This document shows positions 27,207 through 36,409 of a stretch of DNA of 64,000 bases, piece by piece. The stretch's first letter is position 1. Every line of letters begins with the position of its first letter. A program made the position numbers and the translations under genes. The DNA comes from Tolypothrix tenuis PCC 7101 (lineage in GTDB: Bacteria; Cyanobacteriota; Cyanobacteriia; Cyanobacteriales; Nostocaceae): NCBI RefSeq assembly GCF_002368295.1, contig NZ_AP018248.1:840477-904476 (forward strand). The letters are read 5' to 3'. The notes beneath the pieces are model-generated. The model was given only the letters and a program-made list of their open reading frames with translations, made no database searches and had not been told where the DNA came from.

Positions 27207-28605
27207 TTAACTTAATGTATTGGCAGCTGCCCCTCATTTCATCCTTATGATGAAAAATTTTAGTGATCCATTGTTATTTACGTCTGGAAGGACTCAAGTT
27301 ATGCAAAATTATCTGGTGCTAGTTTAAACCTTTAAGCTGCAAGTCTTATAAACTCGACTATTTAAGGCATTTATCTCAAATTTGGAAATTTTAAATTTTT
27401 GTAAACCTTATGTCTTAGCGACTCAAAGAAAGCAACCTGCACAGCTAATGTCAAATCGGATACACTCTTGCTGTGTAAGATTTGAAAAAGGCTGACATTT
27501 TGTACCTGATCAGAGGAGCGAAGATAATTCACCTCCATCCAGACGTAGTTTTATGGCTATAAGTTTCGCCGTTTAGGAGTTGTTTTGTGGGAATATAAGC
27601 ATTTTTTAATTCCCATCAACATTGGTGCCACCTTTTTTTGGCTAAAGACAAGATGTACGACATCATTTTGAAAATTCCACTGCAAATTTCATAGTACCCA
27701 TCAGGGTACTATCTTGATCTATTATCTTCAACGCTGGCATGAAATGGAAATTTTATCTAGGCTCAAGAAAAACACGGCATTATGCAAGCAGAGATTACGT
27801 TTTATGTCAATGAGGTTATGAAAATCTCTGCCTCCCAGTTTTCAGACCTATTGTTAAGGGATTTCACCCACTATTAAAGGACTTTAGCTTAGAAACTATA
27901 AAATTCTGGCTTTTTAAGCTTGGTGATGAGCTTCAGAACGGTTATCTATTTATAATTATTATGATCAATCGATAATTTATCTATCTTTAGATAGTTACCA
28001 AACTCAATATGCCTACAAGCAACAGATTTGTGGATGATGCTATGCCCCTAGTCACGCCATTAATTGAGTTTACATTCCTTGGCTAACGTTTAATTTGCTG
28101 GACTTGGTTGCGAAGGGATTGAACTTATTTCTCAAAAACAAGGTAAAACAGACAAAATAAGCAGGAGGAAAGGGAAAAATAAGAGAATTGAACTTTTTGA
28201 TTCTATTCATAGCCAGTATTGCATCACCTATGCAGTTGCTCCTAAAAAACTGCTGCTAACTACCGAAGTTTAGTATTTACTATTTTCAGCTTTGATTGTT
28301 AACCTAGTCATTCATACATAGATATAGGCACTAATCTAGTCTTGCTCTAGTAAAGCCTACTATAAATTTACTCTTCAGGACTTTTAACTAAAAAATATCC
28401 GCTGTCTAGGCAGGTGAACAAGAGGAGGAATCTGAATCATCGTTTTTGCACTCAAAATTGAATAATTCAATTTCTGGAATTTACTGAAGTAAGGCAAAAC
28501 GAACGTACCAGAAGGCATTGTCCAAAGCTAAAGCATGAAAGTCTCTCTTAGCTAGCCCCTAGCTCTTAGTTACTAGCCCCTATTTTTCAGACAGAGTTTA
28601 GTTAA
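27207..28605. promoter_or_regulatory. 1.4-kb divergent spacer between hetZ and a histidine kinase, with a perfect 9-bp palindrome
   Basis: No gene is found. ATAGTACCC-atca-GGGTACTAT (27691-27712) is a perfect inverted repeat about 490 bp before the hetZ start. Its CCC...GGG order is opposite to the GGG...CCC of the known HetR site, so it may bind something else. A smaller palindrome CTATC-TTTA-GATAG lies near 27980. Confidence 0.45.
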
Positions 28606-29946
28606 ATGAATTTAAATAACAAAAACGATTATAAAGGTAATATTTTGGTGGTAGATGATACCCCAAATAACTTGCGGCTTTTATCAGCAATGTTAACATC
28701 TCAAGGTTATGAAGTCCGCAAAGCTTTAAATGGCAAAATGGCACTGACTGCTTGTCGAGTCGTTTTGCCAGATGTCATTCTCCTTGATATTAATATGCCA
28801 GAAATGGATGGATATCAAGTTTGTCAAGAACTGAAAAGCGATCGCGTGACTGCTGAGGTGCCAGTAATTTTTATTAGTGCCCTTGATGATGTGTTAGATA
28901 AAGTCAAAGCTTTTGAGGTCGGAGGCGTTGATTACATTACCAAACCGTTTCATGGCGCAGAAGTGATATCCCGAATTGAAAATCAAATTAATTTGAGATT
29001 GTTTCAAATTCAAATTCAAGAAAAAAATAATTTATTGCAAGATGCGCTTGATAGTCTGAAAGCAGTCCAAGTCCAACAAATTCAAAATGAAAAGATGGTA
29101 GCACTTGGGCAATTAGTAGCTGGGATTGCCCATGAAGTTAATAATCCCATTAGTTTTATCTATGGTAATCTCCAATACGCTGGAGAATATATACAAGATT
29201 TAGTCAACATCATTGCCGCATATCAACAAGAATATCCCCAGCCCACAACCAAAATAGAAAAAATAGTTAAAGAAGTAGATTTAAATTTTGTCACTAAGGA
29301 TCTGCAAACTTTGATGGGTGCTATGTACAGAGGTGCAGATCGTATCCGAGAAATAGTGATCGCACTACAAAACTTCTCCAGGCATGACGAAGCGCTGATG
29401 AAGCAGGTCAATATTCATGAAGGCATTGATAGCGCTTTAGTCATGCTACAGCATCGACTCCGGGAAACAACACATCGTCCAGCGATTGCTATACTAAAAG
29501 AGTATGGAAGCTTACCATTAGTTACCTGCTATGCCAGTGAGCTAAATCAAGTCTTTATGCATTTGCTGAATAATGCCATCGATGCATTAGATCAGTCAGC
29601 CATTAATAGTCAAACAAGAGATAGTCAACAAAATGAGCATTGTCCTAACGCCTCCTTGTTAATTCAAAATCCCCAAATTCACATTCGTACAGAGTTAACA
29701 GAGGCCAATACAGTCAAGATTGCGATCGCGGATAATGGTTTAGGAATAGAAGAGTCGTTGCAATCGAGTCTATTTAATCCATTTTTTACCACCAAACCCG
29801 TAGGTCAAGGCAGTGGCTTAGGGTTATCAATTAGCTATCAGATTGTCGTGCAAAAGCATCGAGGCAAGATAGCTTGTTTCTCCTCACCAAGAGAAGGAGC
29901 AGAATTTGTGATTGAAATTCCTTTAGAACAACCAGAATATTTGTAA
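28606..29946 (+). CDS. Receiver-histidine kinase hybrid
   Basis: A 446-residue cytoplasmic protein. An N-terminal receiver (residues ~12-130, phospho-acceptor D61 in LLDINMPEMDG) is joined by a coiled coil to a HisKA domain (H176 in GIAHEVNNPISF) and an HATPase domain (N-box HLLNNAIDAL, DNGLGIEE, GQGSGLGLSI). Receiver-first kinases of this design are common in cyanobacteria and normally take phosphate from an upstream sensor. No input partner lies next to it. The start is ATG 28606. Confidence 0.88.
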   Translation: MNLNNKNDYKGNILVVDDTPNNLRLLSAMLTSQGYEVRKALNGKMALTACRVVLPDVILLDINMPEMDGYQVCQELKSDRVTAEVPVIFISALDDVLDKVKAFEVGGVDYITKPFHGAEVISRIENQINLRLFQIQIQEKNNLLQDALDSLKAVQVQQIQNEKMVALGQLVAGIAHEVNNPISFIYGNLQYAGEYIQDLVNIIAAYQQEYPQPTTKIEKIVKEVDLNFVTKDLQTLMGAMYRGADRIREIVIALQNFSRHDEALMKQVNIHEGIDSALVMLQHRLRETTHRPAIAILKEYGSLPLVTCYASELNQVFMHLLNNAIDALDQSAINSQTRDSQQNEHCPNASLLIQNPQIHIRTELTEANTVKIAIADNGLGIEESLQSSLFNPFFTTKPVGQGSGLGLSISYQIVVQKHRGKIACFSSPREGAEFVIEIPLEQPEYL

Positions 29947-29951
29947 AGGTG

Positions 29952-30088
29952 TTTGTCATTTGTCATTTGTCATTTGTCATTGGGTAACTGGTAATTGGTA
30001 ATTGGTAATTAGATTTTCTTCACCAATCCCCAATCCCTAGTCCCTAGTCCCTAATCCCCAGTCCCCAATCCCCAGTCCCCAGTCCCCA
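29952..30088 (+). repeat. Cluster of three 7-bp repeat types
   Basis: In order: TGTCATT (about four copies), GGTAATT (about four), and CCCCAGT/CCCTAGT/CCCCAAT (about nine). They fill the spacer between the kinase stop and ldpA, starting six bases after the stop codon. Confidence 0.9.
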
Positions 30089-30166
30089 AAAGAAAATATA
30101 AAGAAATCGCGACTTTTTACCTATAAGGGACTACATTTTTTAGTCCCGTAAAAGCATAATAGAAGT

Positions 30167-31327
30167 GTGACTGATCTGTTTGCCCCTTTACAATCTCTCA
30201 AAGAAGGTCGCTGGTTCAAGCTCATCTGTGGAGCGAGTTTCCAGCATCTACCTGCGGTCAGAAGTTTAACATTAGCCTACACTTTGGCGGGCGCTGACTG
30301 TATAGATGTGGCAGCTGATCCAGCGGTGATTGCCGCAGCGCAAGAAGCGCTGCAAGTAGCCAAGACCCTATCTGGTGAAGCTGAAAAGCGAGGTTTTAAA
30401 TCCCAAGGAAACTTACCATTTTTGATGGTCAGCCTGAATGATGGTGAAGACCCACATTTTCGTAAGGCAGAATTTAATCCTCTGAAGTGTCCCCAAGATT
30501 GCCATAGACCTTGTGAAAGTATTTGTCCAGCGCAAGCAATTGTTTTTAATGGTATAAAAGATAACTACTCAGGTGTCGTATCCCAAAAGTGCTACGGCTG
30601 TGGTCGTTGCATCCCTATTTGTCCTTATGATATAATTTATACAAGCTCATATATGACAACGCCGGGGGCGATCGCACCATTAGTAATGTCAACAGGAGTA
30701 GATGCCGTAGAAATTCATACACAGGTAGGGCGGTTAGCCGAATTTCAACGACTATGGCAAGCAATTTCACCTTGGGTTGAGCAATTAAAGTTAGTAGCGA
30801 TCAGCTGTCCCGACGGCGAAGGCATGATTGATTACCTAAAAGCAATATATGACCTAATGCACCCGCGACCCCATGCCTTAATTTGGCAAACCGATGGTCG
30901 GCCGATGAGTGGAGATATAGGAGATGGTACGACTTTAGCGGCAGTGAAATTAGGACAAAAAGTTTTGACAGCTCAGTTACCAGGATATGTGCAGTTAGCA
31001 GGTGGCACTAATAGCTACACTGTTGCCAAGTTAAAGGCAATGGAACTGCTAAACGATTTTAGATTGCCGATTTTAGATTTTGGATTGGAAGATTCCAATT
31101 TAAAATCCAAAATCCGAAATCCAAAATCCAAAATTTCTGGGGTGGCCTATGGTAGCTACGCCCGTGTACTGCTGTCACCAATTTTGGAACAGTTAGAAAA
31201 TAAGGAGGTGAGTAAAACCAATGTTAAGGCGATTGTCCGCCTGGAAGAAGACGATGTATTACTCTGGCAGGCTGTAGAGCTTGCCCATTCTCTCGTTTCC
31301 CAGCTCAAGTCACAACAGGAGCGCTAA
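30167..31327 (+). CDS. ldpA: LdpA, iron-sulfur protein of the circadian input pathway
   Basis: Light-dependent period protein, which senses redox state and adjusts the circadian clock in Synechococcus. The 386 residues include two [4Fe-4S] ferredoxin-like motifs (CPQDCHRPCESICP and CYGCGRCIPICP, near residues 105-165) and the family N-terminus SLKEGRWFKLICGASFQ. The protein is longer than the ~350 residues expected. Residues ~297-323 (FGLEDSNLKSKIRNPKSK region) are encoded by an intergenic-type repeat inserted in frame. The start is GTG 30167. It lies 41 bp before ycf45, probably one operon. Confidence 0.9.
   Translation: MTDLFAPLQSLKEGRWFKLICGASFQHLPAVRSLTLAYTLAGADCIDVAADPAVIAAAQEALQVAKTLSGEAEKRGFKSQGNLPFLMVSLNDGEDPHFRKAEFNPLKCPQDCHRPCESICPAQAIVFNGIKDNYSGVVSQKCYGCGRCIPICPYDIIYTSSYMTTPGAIAPLVMSTGVDAVEIHTQVGRLAEFQRLWQAISPWVEQLKLVAISCPDGEGMIDYLKAIYDLMHPRPHALIWQTDGRPMSGDIGDGTTLAAVKLGQKVLTAQLPGYVQLAGGTNSYTVAKLKAMELLNDFRLPILDFGLEDSNLKSKIRNPKSKISGVAYGSYARVLLSPILEQLENKEVSKTNVKAIVRLEEDDVLLWQAVELAHSLVSQLKSQQER
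31057..31134 (+). repeat. Palindromic intergenic-type repeat inside the ldpA reading frame
   Basis: A stretch of gattttagattttggattgg followed by its approximate complement (ttccaatttaaaatccaaaatcc) and further aatccaaa units. The same words occur in non-coding spacers of this window, e.g. 43745-43785 and 48630-48665. It adds roughly 26 codons without breaking the frame. Confidence 0.8.
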
Positions 31328-31368
31328 TCGCTCGTTCGTTATCTCTAAAAACGTCACCATAGTAAAGC

Positions 31369-33102
31369 ATGACGATTACAGACGATCTCCAAAAGTTGTT
31401 AGACATTTTGCCCCAAGACCTGCGACAAGTACTAGATAATCATCCTAAGCGAGACTTTTTAGTAGAAGTGGTCTTGGATCTGGGCCGTCGCCCAGAGGCT
31501 CGCTTTCCTAATCAAGCTGAGTATCTGAGCGAGAAGCCTGTCACTCAAGAACAAATAGATGATTGCATTCAGCGAGTTGGAACCTTTGGCGGAGATAATC
31601 GGGCAGGAATCGAGCAAACATTGCACCGGATCAGCGCCATTCGCAATCGTACTGGCAAGATTATTGGCTTGACCTGTCGCGTGGGTCGAGCAGTATTCGG
31701 TACCATTGGTATGATTCGCGATTTGGTAGAAACTGGGAAATCGATTCTGATGCTGGGGCGGCCAGGGGTCGGTAAAACCACTGCCTTACGGGAAATTGCC
31801 CGGGTTTTGGCAGATGAACTCAATAAAAGAGTCGTAATTATCGATACCTCCAATGAAATCGCTGGGGATGGTGATGTTGCTCACCCTGCTATTGGTCGCG
31901 CCAGAAGGATGCAAGTAGCTCATCCAGAGCTGCAGCATCAGGTCATGATTGAAGCAGTAGAAAATCATATGCCAGAAGTCATCGTTATTGATGAAATTGG
32001 CACGGAATTGGAAGCCTTGGCCGCTCGTACCATTGCGGAACGAGGTGTACAACTGGTAGGTACTGCTCATGGGAACCAAATAGAAAACCTGATTAAAAAC
32101 CCCACCCTTTCTGATTTAGTGGGGGGTATCCAAGCGGTGACATTGGGAGATGACGAAGCTAGACGCAGGGGCAGTCAAAAGACTGTTTTAGAACGCAAAG
32201 CCCCTCCTACCTTTGAGATTGCTGTGGAAATGTCAGAACGGCAACGCTGGGTAGTACACGAAAGTGTTGCTGATACAGTAGATACTCTTCTTAGGGGTCG
32301 CCAACCTAGTCCACAAACCAGAACAGTTGATGAAAATGGCAAAGTATCAATTACCCGCCAGTTGTCAGTAGTCAATGGTCGTGGTGGACAGCAAGCAACT
32401 GCGGAAGACTCCTTTGCTAGCTCACGTACATCTAACGGCTGGCGTTCATCGGGACAGATGGTAGCCTTACCGCCCCTATCTGTAGAACGGGAGAGAGTCA
32501 CAGGACGCAGTGAGTTTGACCGCTTGCTGGATGAATCGTTTAATTACACCGAGGCTGTTGACTTTAGCAGCAGACAACCAGGGCCAAACGGTGAGGATTT
32601 GCCACTGCACGTTTACCCCTATGGTGTTAGTCGTCATCAACTAGAGCAAGTAATTAGCGTACTCACTTTGCCAGTGGTATTGACAAAAGATATTGATAGT
32701 GCTGATGCAATTTTGGCACTGCGATCGCACGTCAAAAACCACGCCAAATTAAGGCAAATGGCTAAAGCGCGTCATGTGCCTATCCACATGATTAAGTCCA
32801 GTACTATCCCTCAAATTACCCGTGCGTTACGGCGGTTGCTGAACATTGACGATCCAGAAATTGCTGATGATCGAGAACTGCAACTGCTATTACACAGTGG
32901 TAGCGATGACGAAATGGATGCCTTGGAAGAAGCTAGACTCGCTGTTGAGCAGATAGTTATTCCCAAAGGACAACCAGTTGAGTTATTGCCTCGTTCTCCC
33001 CAAGTACGCAAAATGCAACATGAGTTGGTAGAACATTATCGGCTCAAGTCTCATAGTTTTGGTGAAGAACCAAATCGCCGCTTAAGGATTTATCCGGCAT
33101 AA
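31369..33102 (+). CDS. ycf45: Ycf45-type AAA ATPase with R3H-like C-terminus
   Basis: The 577-residue protein is homologous to Ycf45 of algal plastids. Walker A GRPGVGKTT lies at residues 130-138, Walker B in EVIVIDEIGTE, and a sensor region GTAHGNQIENL, resembling SpoIIIAA/stage III ATPases. The C-terminal ~120 residues resemble an R3H nucleic-acid-binding region (HYRLKSHSFGEEPNRRLRI). The exact role in cyanobacteria is not established. It lies downstream of ldpA (41 bp) and probably in its operon. ATG 31369. Two hairpins and a terminator follow. Confidence 0.87.
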   Translation: MTITDDLQKLLDILPQDLRQVLDNHPKRDFLVEVVLDLGRRPEARFPNQAEYLSEKPVTQEQIDDCIQRVGTFGGDNRAGIEQTLHRISAIRNRTGKIIGLTCRVGRAVFGTIGMIRDLVETGKSILMLGRPGVGKTTALREIARVLADELNKRVVIIDTSNEIAGDGDVAHPAIGRARRMQVAHPELQHQVMIEAVENHMPEVIVIDEIGTELEALAARTIAERGVQLVGTAHGNQIENLIKNPTLSDLVGGIQAVTLGDDEARRRGSQKTVLERKAPPTFEIAVEMSERQRWVVHESVADTVDTLLRGRQPSPQTRTVDENGKVSITRQLSVVNGRGGQQATAEDSFASSRTSNGWRSSGQMVALPPLSVERERVTGRSEFDRLLDESFNYTEAVDFSSRQPGPNGEDLPLHVYPYGVSRHQLEQVISVLTLPVVLTKDIDSADAILALRSHVKNHAKLRQMAKARHVPIHMIKSSTIPQITRALRRLLNIDDPEIADDRELQLLLHSGSDDEMDALEEARLAVEQIVIPKGQPVELLPRSPQVRKMQHELVEHYRLKSHSFGEEPNRRLRIYPA

Positions 33103-33115
33103 TCTCACCTTTATT

Positions 33116-33202
33116 CCCTCTTCTAAAACTAGAAGAGGGGATTTAATTTTGGATTTTGCGGAAAGTTGCGTGCGGGGGTTCCCCCCGTTGAGCAAACTTT
33201 CC
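33116..33202. repeat. Two hairpins downstream of ycf45, the second a short dispersed repeat
   Basis: CCCTCTTCT/AGAAGAGGG (33116-33139) is a perfect 9-bp stem and may serve as a weak terminator. GGAAAGTTGC...GCAAACTTTCC (33160-33202) encloses CGGGGG-tt-CCCCCCG, the GC-rich hairpin typical of dispersed repeats in Nostocales. Confidence 0.65.
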
Positions 33203-33284
33203 AAGACAGATTTTAGATTTTGAATTTACAATCTTAGCCTTCTGACAGTCGCAAAAATCTCAAAAAGTACTAAATATACCGCTT

Positions 33285-33330
33285 AAAAGAATGTGACAGA
33301 TAAATTATCCATCTGTCACATTCTTTTTTC
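33285..33330. terminator. Strong, potentially bidirectional terminator
   Basis: GAATGTGACAGAT (33289-33301) pairs perfectly with ATCTGTCACATTC (33311-33323). Flanking AAAA and TTTTTT extend the stem and supply a T run in both directions. It ends the ldpA-ycf45 unit. Confidence 0.85.
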
Positions 33331-33538
33331 AAATAGAGATGATTTCTAATTTTTTTAATCCCTCCTTTCGATAGAGTTAACCTCACAAAATCTAAGTTGA
33401 ATAGAAAGTATTACATATTGCTAAGTAACTGAATTGAGAAAAGCACTAGTAATTTTTTCAATAAGTTGGCTGAGTAGTATTTGCTGTTAACAGATAGGAT
33501 TCTGTGAAGATTTTCAGGAATTGGAGGTAAAAGAGAAT

Positions 33539-34018
33539 ATGGAAAACATCAAAGCGGCAAAAATTGCAGAGCGTTACTGTGCTTTGGGTATTGGAATTAT
33601 CTATTTGCTGTTAGGTTTAGCTGGATTTATTCCAGCTTTAGTTTCAATACCAGGAACTCATATGTCTTATATCCCACTTAATGAATCTACTAACGCGTAT
33701 TCTGCAGGATTTGGCTATATATTTGGACTATTTCCTACTAATTTCTTGCATAATATAGTGCGTTGTGGCGTAGGTTTATGGGGGATTGCTTCTTTTCTCA
33801 GTGCTAGCAGTTCCCGGATTTTCAATCGTGGTTTTGCAATAGCTTATATTGTCTTGGCAATCATGGGATTATTACCATTTGCTAAAACTTCATTTGGTTT
33901 CATGCCACTTTTTGGTAATAATGTTTGGGTCAATGCTCTAGCTGCGATCGCAGCTATTTACTATGGCATCATCATACCTGCGAAGGTTGAAGGCGTAAGT
34001 GTAGCACAAAGGTCTTAA
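33539..34018 (+). CDS. DUF4383 membrane protein
   Basis: About 159 residues with four membrane helices, opening MENIKAAKIAERYCALGIGI and ending KVEGVSVAQRS. The pattern (GLFPTNFLHNIVRCGVGLWGI, then FAIAYIVLAIMGLLPF) fits DUF4383, a small membrane family of unknown role in stress-responsive loci. ATG 33539 is chosen because GGAGG lies 11 bp upstream; a TTG at 33521 would include that ribosome site in the coding region. It is a single gene between the terminator and a convergent luxR gene. Confidence 0.8.
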   Translation: MENIKAAKIAERYCALGIGIIYLLLGLAGFIPALVSIPGTHMSYIPLNESTNAYSAGFGYIFGLFPTNFLHNIVRCGVGLWGIASFLSASSSRIFNRGFAIAYIVLAIMGLLPFAKTSFGFMPLFGNNVWVNALAAIAAIYYGIIIPAKVEGVSVAQRS

Positions 34019-34122
34019 TCTCTAAATATTGTTAGCTCTTGGGTGTAGGATATCTATCAAAATACTCTACGCCCTATCTTTACTAGGCCTAATAATAATT
34101 CCTACAATAACGCGCAATAATT

Positions 34123-34836
34123 CTATGCAGTTAAAACATTTTGAGAGCGCGCTACCATTTCGGCACGGTTAACAACTTCTAATTTGCGAAATATTCTTTT
34201 GAGGGCTTGCTTAACTGAATTTTCTGTAATCCAAAGTTTTGCACCAATTTCAGCATTAGTTAAACCCTGTGCTACTAATTCAACTATTTGACGTTCGCGG
34301 GGGGTGAGGCGATGCGCTAGCGGTGAATTGAATTGTTGTGGCGATCGCTTTACCATTGCCAAACAAGCTGATAGATGAAGACATAAGGCACTTAAATCAG
34401 CAAGATGATCGTTGCTAAAAGCAGGTGTATGACCAACGCGAGCAAAGTGAACTGTGCCAATTATTTGACCACTACCGACAATGGGGCCTGTCATGATGTG
34501 TTCGTGGTCGTAGTAGGCGCAACAATTCTGATACAAATCGCATTGCTTCCAACCACCTGGGGGTAATACTAATTCTTCATGGGCTGGTGCGTGGCGTTCA
34601 ACAACATAGCGCATGACTGGATCTACGGCTTTACCTACTTGCTCATAGCGCTCTAATAAGGATTCAGGAACACCAGCAACATCAACACTAGCAAGCCGAG
34701 ATTGCTCATCGGTCAGGTAAATACCCCAACGCTGTACGCCAAAATGCTCTCCAACGTTATCCATGAAAGCTAGCCGCAATTTATGTTCATCATTGGCGGA
34801 AGCGATCGCATGAAATAAAGTTTGCAAATTAGCCAT
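34123..34836 (-). CDS. GAF-LuxR transcription regulator, paralogue 1
   Basis: The 237-residue protein has an N-terminal GAF-like sensor (residues ~5-160) and a C-terminal LuxR/FixJ helix-turn-helix (~172-235, LTPRERQIVELVAQGLTNAEI). The sensor carries conserved HAPAHE and DHEHIMTGPI blocks plus a cysteine cluster C-x6-CC in the GWKQCDLYQNCCAYYDHEH segment, which could bind a metal or sense redox or isonitrile-like ligands. A close paralogue lies at 35630-36307. The gene is divergent from a DJ-1/PfpI gene (94 bp), with a palindromic site between them. It probably controls that gene and itself. Confidence 0.8.
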   Translation of the reverse strand: MANLQTLFHAIASANDEHKLRLAFMDNVGEHFGVQRWGIYLTDEQSRLASVDVAGVPESLLERYEQVGKAVDPVMRYVVERHAPAHEELVLPPGGWKQCDLYQNCCAYYDHEHIMTGPIVGSGQIIGTVHFARVGHTPAFSNDHLADLSALCLHLSACLAMVKRSPQQFNSPLAHRLTPRERQIVELVAQGLTNAEIGAKLWITENSVKQALKRIFRKLEVVNRAEMVARSQNVLTA

Positions 34837-34852
34837 TTTCTCTCAACAAAGT

Positions 34853-34868
34853 GTACTCGATCGAGGAC
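34853..34868. promoter_or_regulatory. Palindromic candidate operator, luxR1 / pfpI divergent promoter
   Basis: GTACTCGATCGAGGAC is a 16-bp near-perfect palindrome (the two mismatched positions pair A with G). It is embedded in the longer motif GTGTAC...GGACTA-n-GC, which is repeated upstream of the paralogous luxR at 36310-36332. Confidence 0.6.
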
Positions 34869-34930
34869 TAGGCACAGCTAAATAATCAATCTTACTCTAG
34901 CAGTGAATCCCAAATAGAGAAATCACAATT

Positions 34931-35629
34931 ATGGGTAATGCAGCAGAGTACAACATTGGTTTAGTGATTTATCCTGGCATGACGCAATTAGATATCACTG
35001 GGCCGCAACAAGTCTTTAGTTTTTTGCCAAATAGTAAAGTTTATTGCATATGGAAAAATCTAGAGCCAGTCACCAGTAGCGATAATCTGACAATTTTGCC
35101 AAATACTACTTTTGCTGACTCTCCACAATTGGATGTTATATGTGTACCAGGCGGGCCTGGACAGGTGGAAATGATGAGAGATGCGGAAGTTTTGAAATTT
35201 CTGCAACATCAAGGCAAGGCAGCAAAATATATTACATCAGTTTGTACTGGCTCCTTAATTTTGGCTGCGGCTGGATTGCTGCAAGGCTATCGTGCTACTT
35301 CGCATTGGGCGTTTCGCGATCAGTTAGCGCTTTTGGGGGTTGAGGTCGTTAATGAAAGAGTAGTAATTGACCGCAACCGGATTACAGGCGGTGGTGTAAC
35401 TGCTGGGATTGATTTTGGATTGGTAATTGCTGCTCATCTGTGCGGTGAAGACACAGCTAAACTTATTCAACTGTTGCTTGAGTATAATCCCGCACCACCG
35501 TTTAATGTTGGCTCACCAGAGAATGCTGGTGAGGCGTTAGTTCAGCAGGTACAAAAAGTAGGCGAACAGCTAATTGCGGCATCCTTACAGCAAACAAAAG
35601 AAACCGCTAAGTTGTTGGAGTTAGTGTAA
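34931..35629 (+). CDS. DJ-1/PfpI-family protein, isonitrile-hydratase-like
   Basis: A 232-residue class I glutamine-amidotransferase-like fold. Features of the isonitrile hydratase (InhA) branch are LDITGPQQVF with the conserved acidic residue, PGGPGQ, and the nucleophile elbow SVCTGSLILAAAGLL with the reactive cysteine at about residue 103. Isonitrile hydratases convert R-NC to N-formamides; other members are regulators or proteases, so the substrate is inferred. No AraC DNA-binding domain is attached. It is divergent from one luxR and ends tail-to-tail with zero spacing against the other. ATG 34931. Confidence 0.78.
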   Translation: MGNAAEYNIGLVIYPGMTQLDITGPQQVFSFLPNSKVYCIWKNLEPVTSSDNLTILPNTTFADSPQLDVICVPGGPGQVEMMRDAEVLKFLQHQGKAAKYITSVCTGSLILAAAGLLQGYRATSHWAFRDQLALLGVEVVNERVVIDRNRITGGGVTAGIDFGLVIAAHLCGEDTAKLIQLLLEYNPAPPFNVGSPENAGEALVQQVQKVGEQLIAASLQQTKETAKLLELV

Positions 35630-36307
35630 TTACGAATTAGAAACTATTGTTGAATGCAGCTTTGCTACCATCTCGCTACGTGCTGATACACCTAGCTTAC
35701 GAAACATCCTTTTTAAAGCTTGCTTGACAGAATTTTGTGTAATCCAAAGCCTAGCGGCGATTTCTGAATTAGTTAAGCCTTGAGCAACTAATTCGGCAAT
35801 TTCTAACTCACGGGGTGTTAGGGGGCTAGGTGAGGCAGATTTTAAAGTTGTTGGTTTTGCCCGCAAGGTAGCGAGTTTGGCTGAGATGTGAATACATAAG
35901 GCACTCAAATCGGCTAAATCGTTACCGTCAAAGGCTAGGCTACCTTTAGCACGAGCTAAGTTGAGGGTGCCTACAAGACGACCATCGCAGACAATTGGCC
36001 CAGTCATCACGTGTTCGTGATCGTGGCGCGGGCAAATATCTTTCCAATCTTCTGGAGATAGAATTAACTGCTCATGAGCAGGTGCATGACGCTCAACTAC
36101 ATAGCGTCCGATAGGATTGCCTTGTAAACAAACTGCTGGAATACCGGGAACATCAATCTCAGTCTTTGACTGGTCATCTATGAGATAGATACCCCAATGT
36201 TGCACGCCAAAATGTTCGCCAATTTTATCCATGAGCGCGAGTTTTAGCTCTTGCTCATTACGGACATTAGCGATCGCAGCAAATGCAGCATGAAGAGAAT
36301 TAGCCAT
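35630..36307 (-). CDS. GAF-LuxR transcription regulator, paralogue 2
   Basis: 225 residues with the same architecture as 34123-34836. A GAF-like sensor carries HAPAHEQL and RHDHEHVMTGPIV, but not the C-x6-CC cluster, followed by the LuxR helix-turn-helix (LTPRELEIAELVAQGLTNSEI). Its stop codon abuts the convergent pfpI stop. It is divergent from a DUF3386 gene (102 bp), with the palindrome 36312-36327 only a few bases before the ATG. That position would let the bound protein block its own transcription. Probably arose by duplication of a regulator-plus-promoter unit. Confidence 0.8.
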   Translation of the reverse strand: MANSLHAAFAAIANVRNEQELKLALMDKIGEHFGVQHWGIYLIDDQSKTEIDVPGIPAVCLQGNPIGRYVVERHAPAHEQLILSPEDWKDICPRHDHEHVMTGPIVCDGRLVGTLNLARAKGSLAFDGNDLADLSALCIHISAKLATLRAKPTTLKSASPSPLTPRELEIAELVAQGLTNSEIAARLWITQNSVKQALKRMFRKLGVSARSEMVAKLHSTIVSNS

Positions 36308-36311
36308 AAGT

Positions 36312-36327
36312 GTACCCAGTTGGGGAC
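36312..36327. promoter_or_regulatory. Palindromic candidate operator, luxR2 / DUF3386 divergent promoter
   Basis: GTACCCAGTTGGGGAC has the same layout as 34853-34868: GTAC-Y-C-N4-G-R-GGAC. The inner pair is C/G here where it is T/A there, so symmetry is kept by paired substitutions. Confidence 0.6.
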
Positions 36328-36409
36328 TATGCGGGGCTTAACAATTAACTCTATGCTAATACCAAGCAAAGATAAAACGCTAATATCACTACTGTTTATA
36401 GGTGAACCC

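Noticed and set aside
27691..27712. HetR or LexA site upstream of hetZ
   Set aside because: HetR sites have GGG...CCC order and cyanobacterial LexA boxes have a shorter spacer; the palindrome fits neither, so no factor is assigned.
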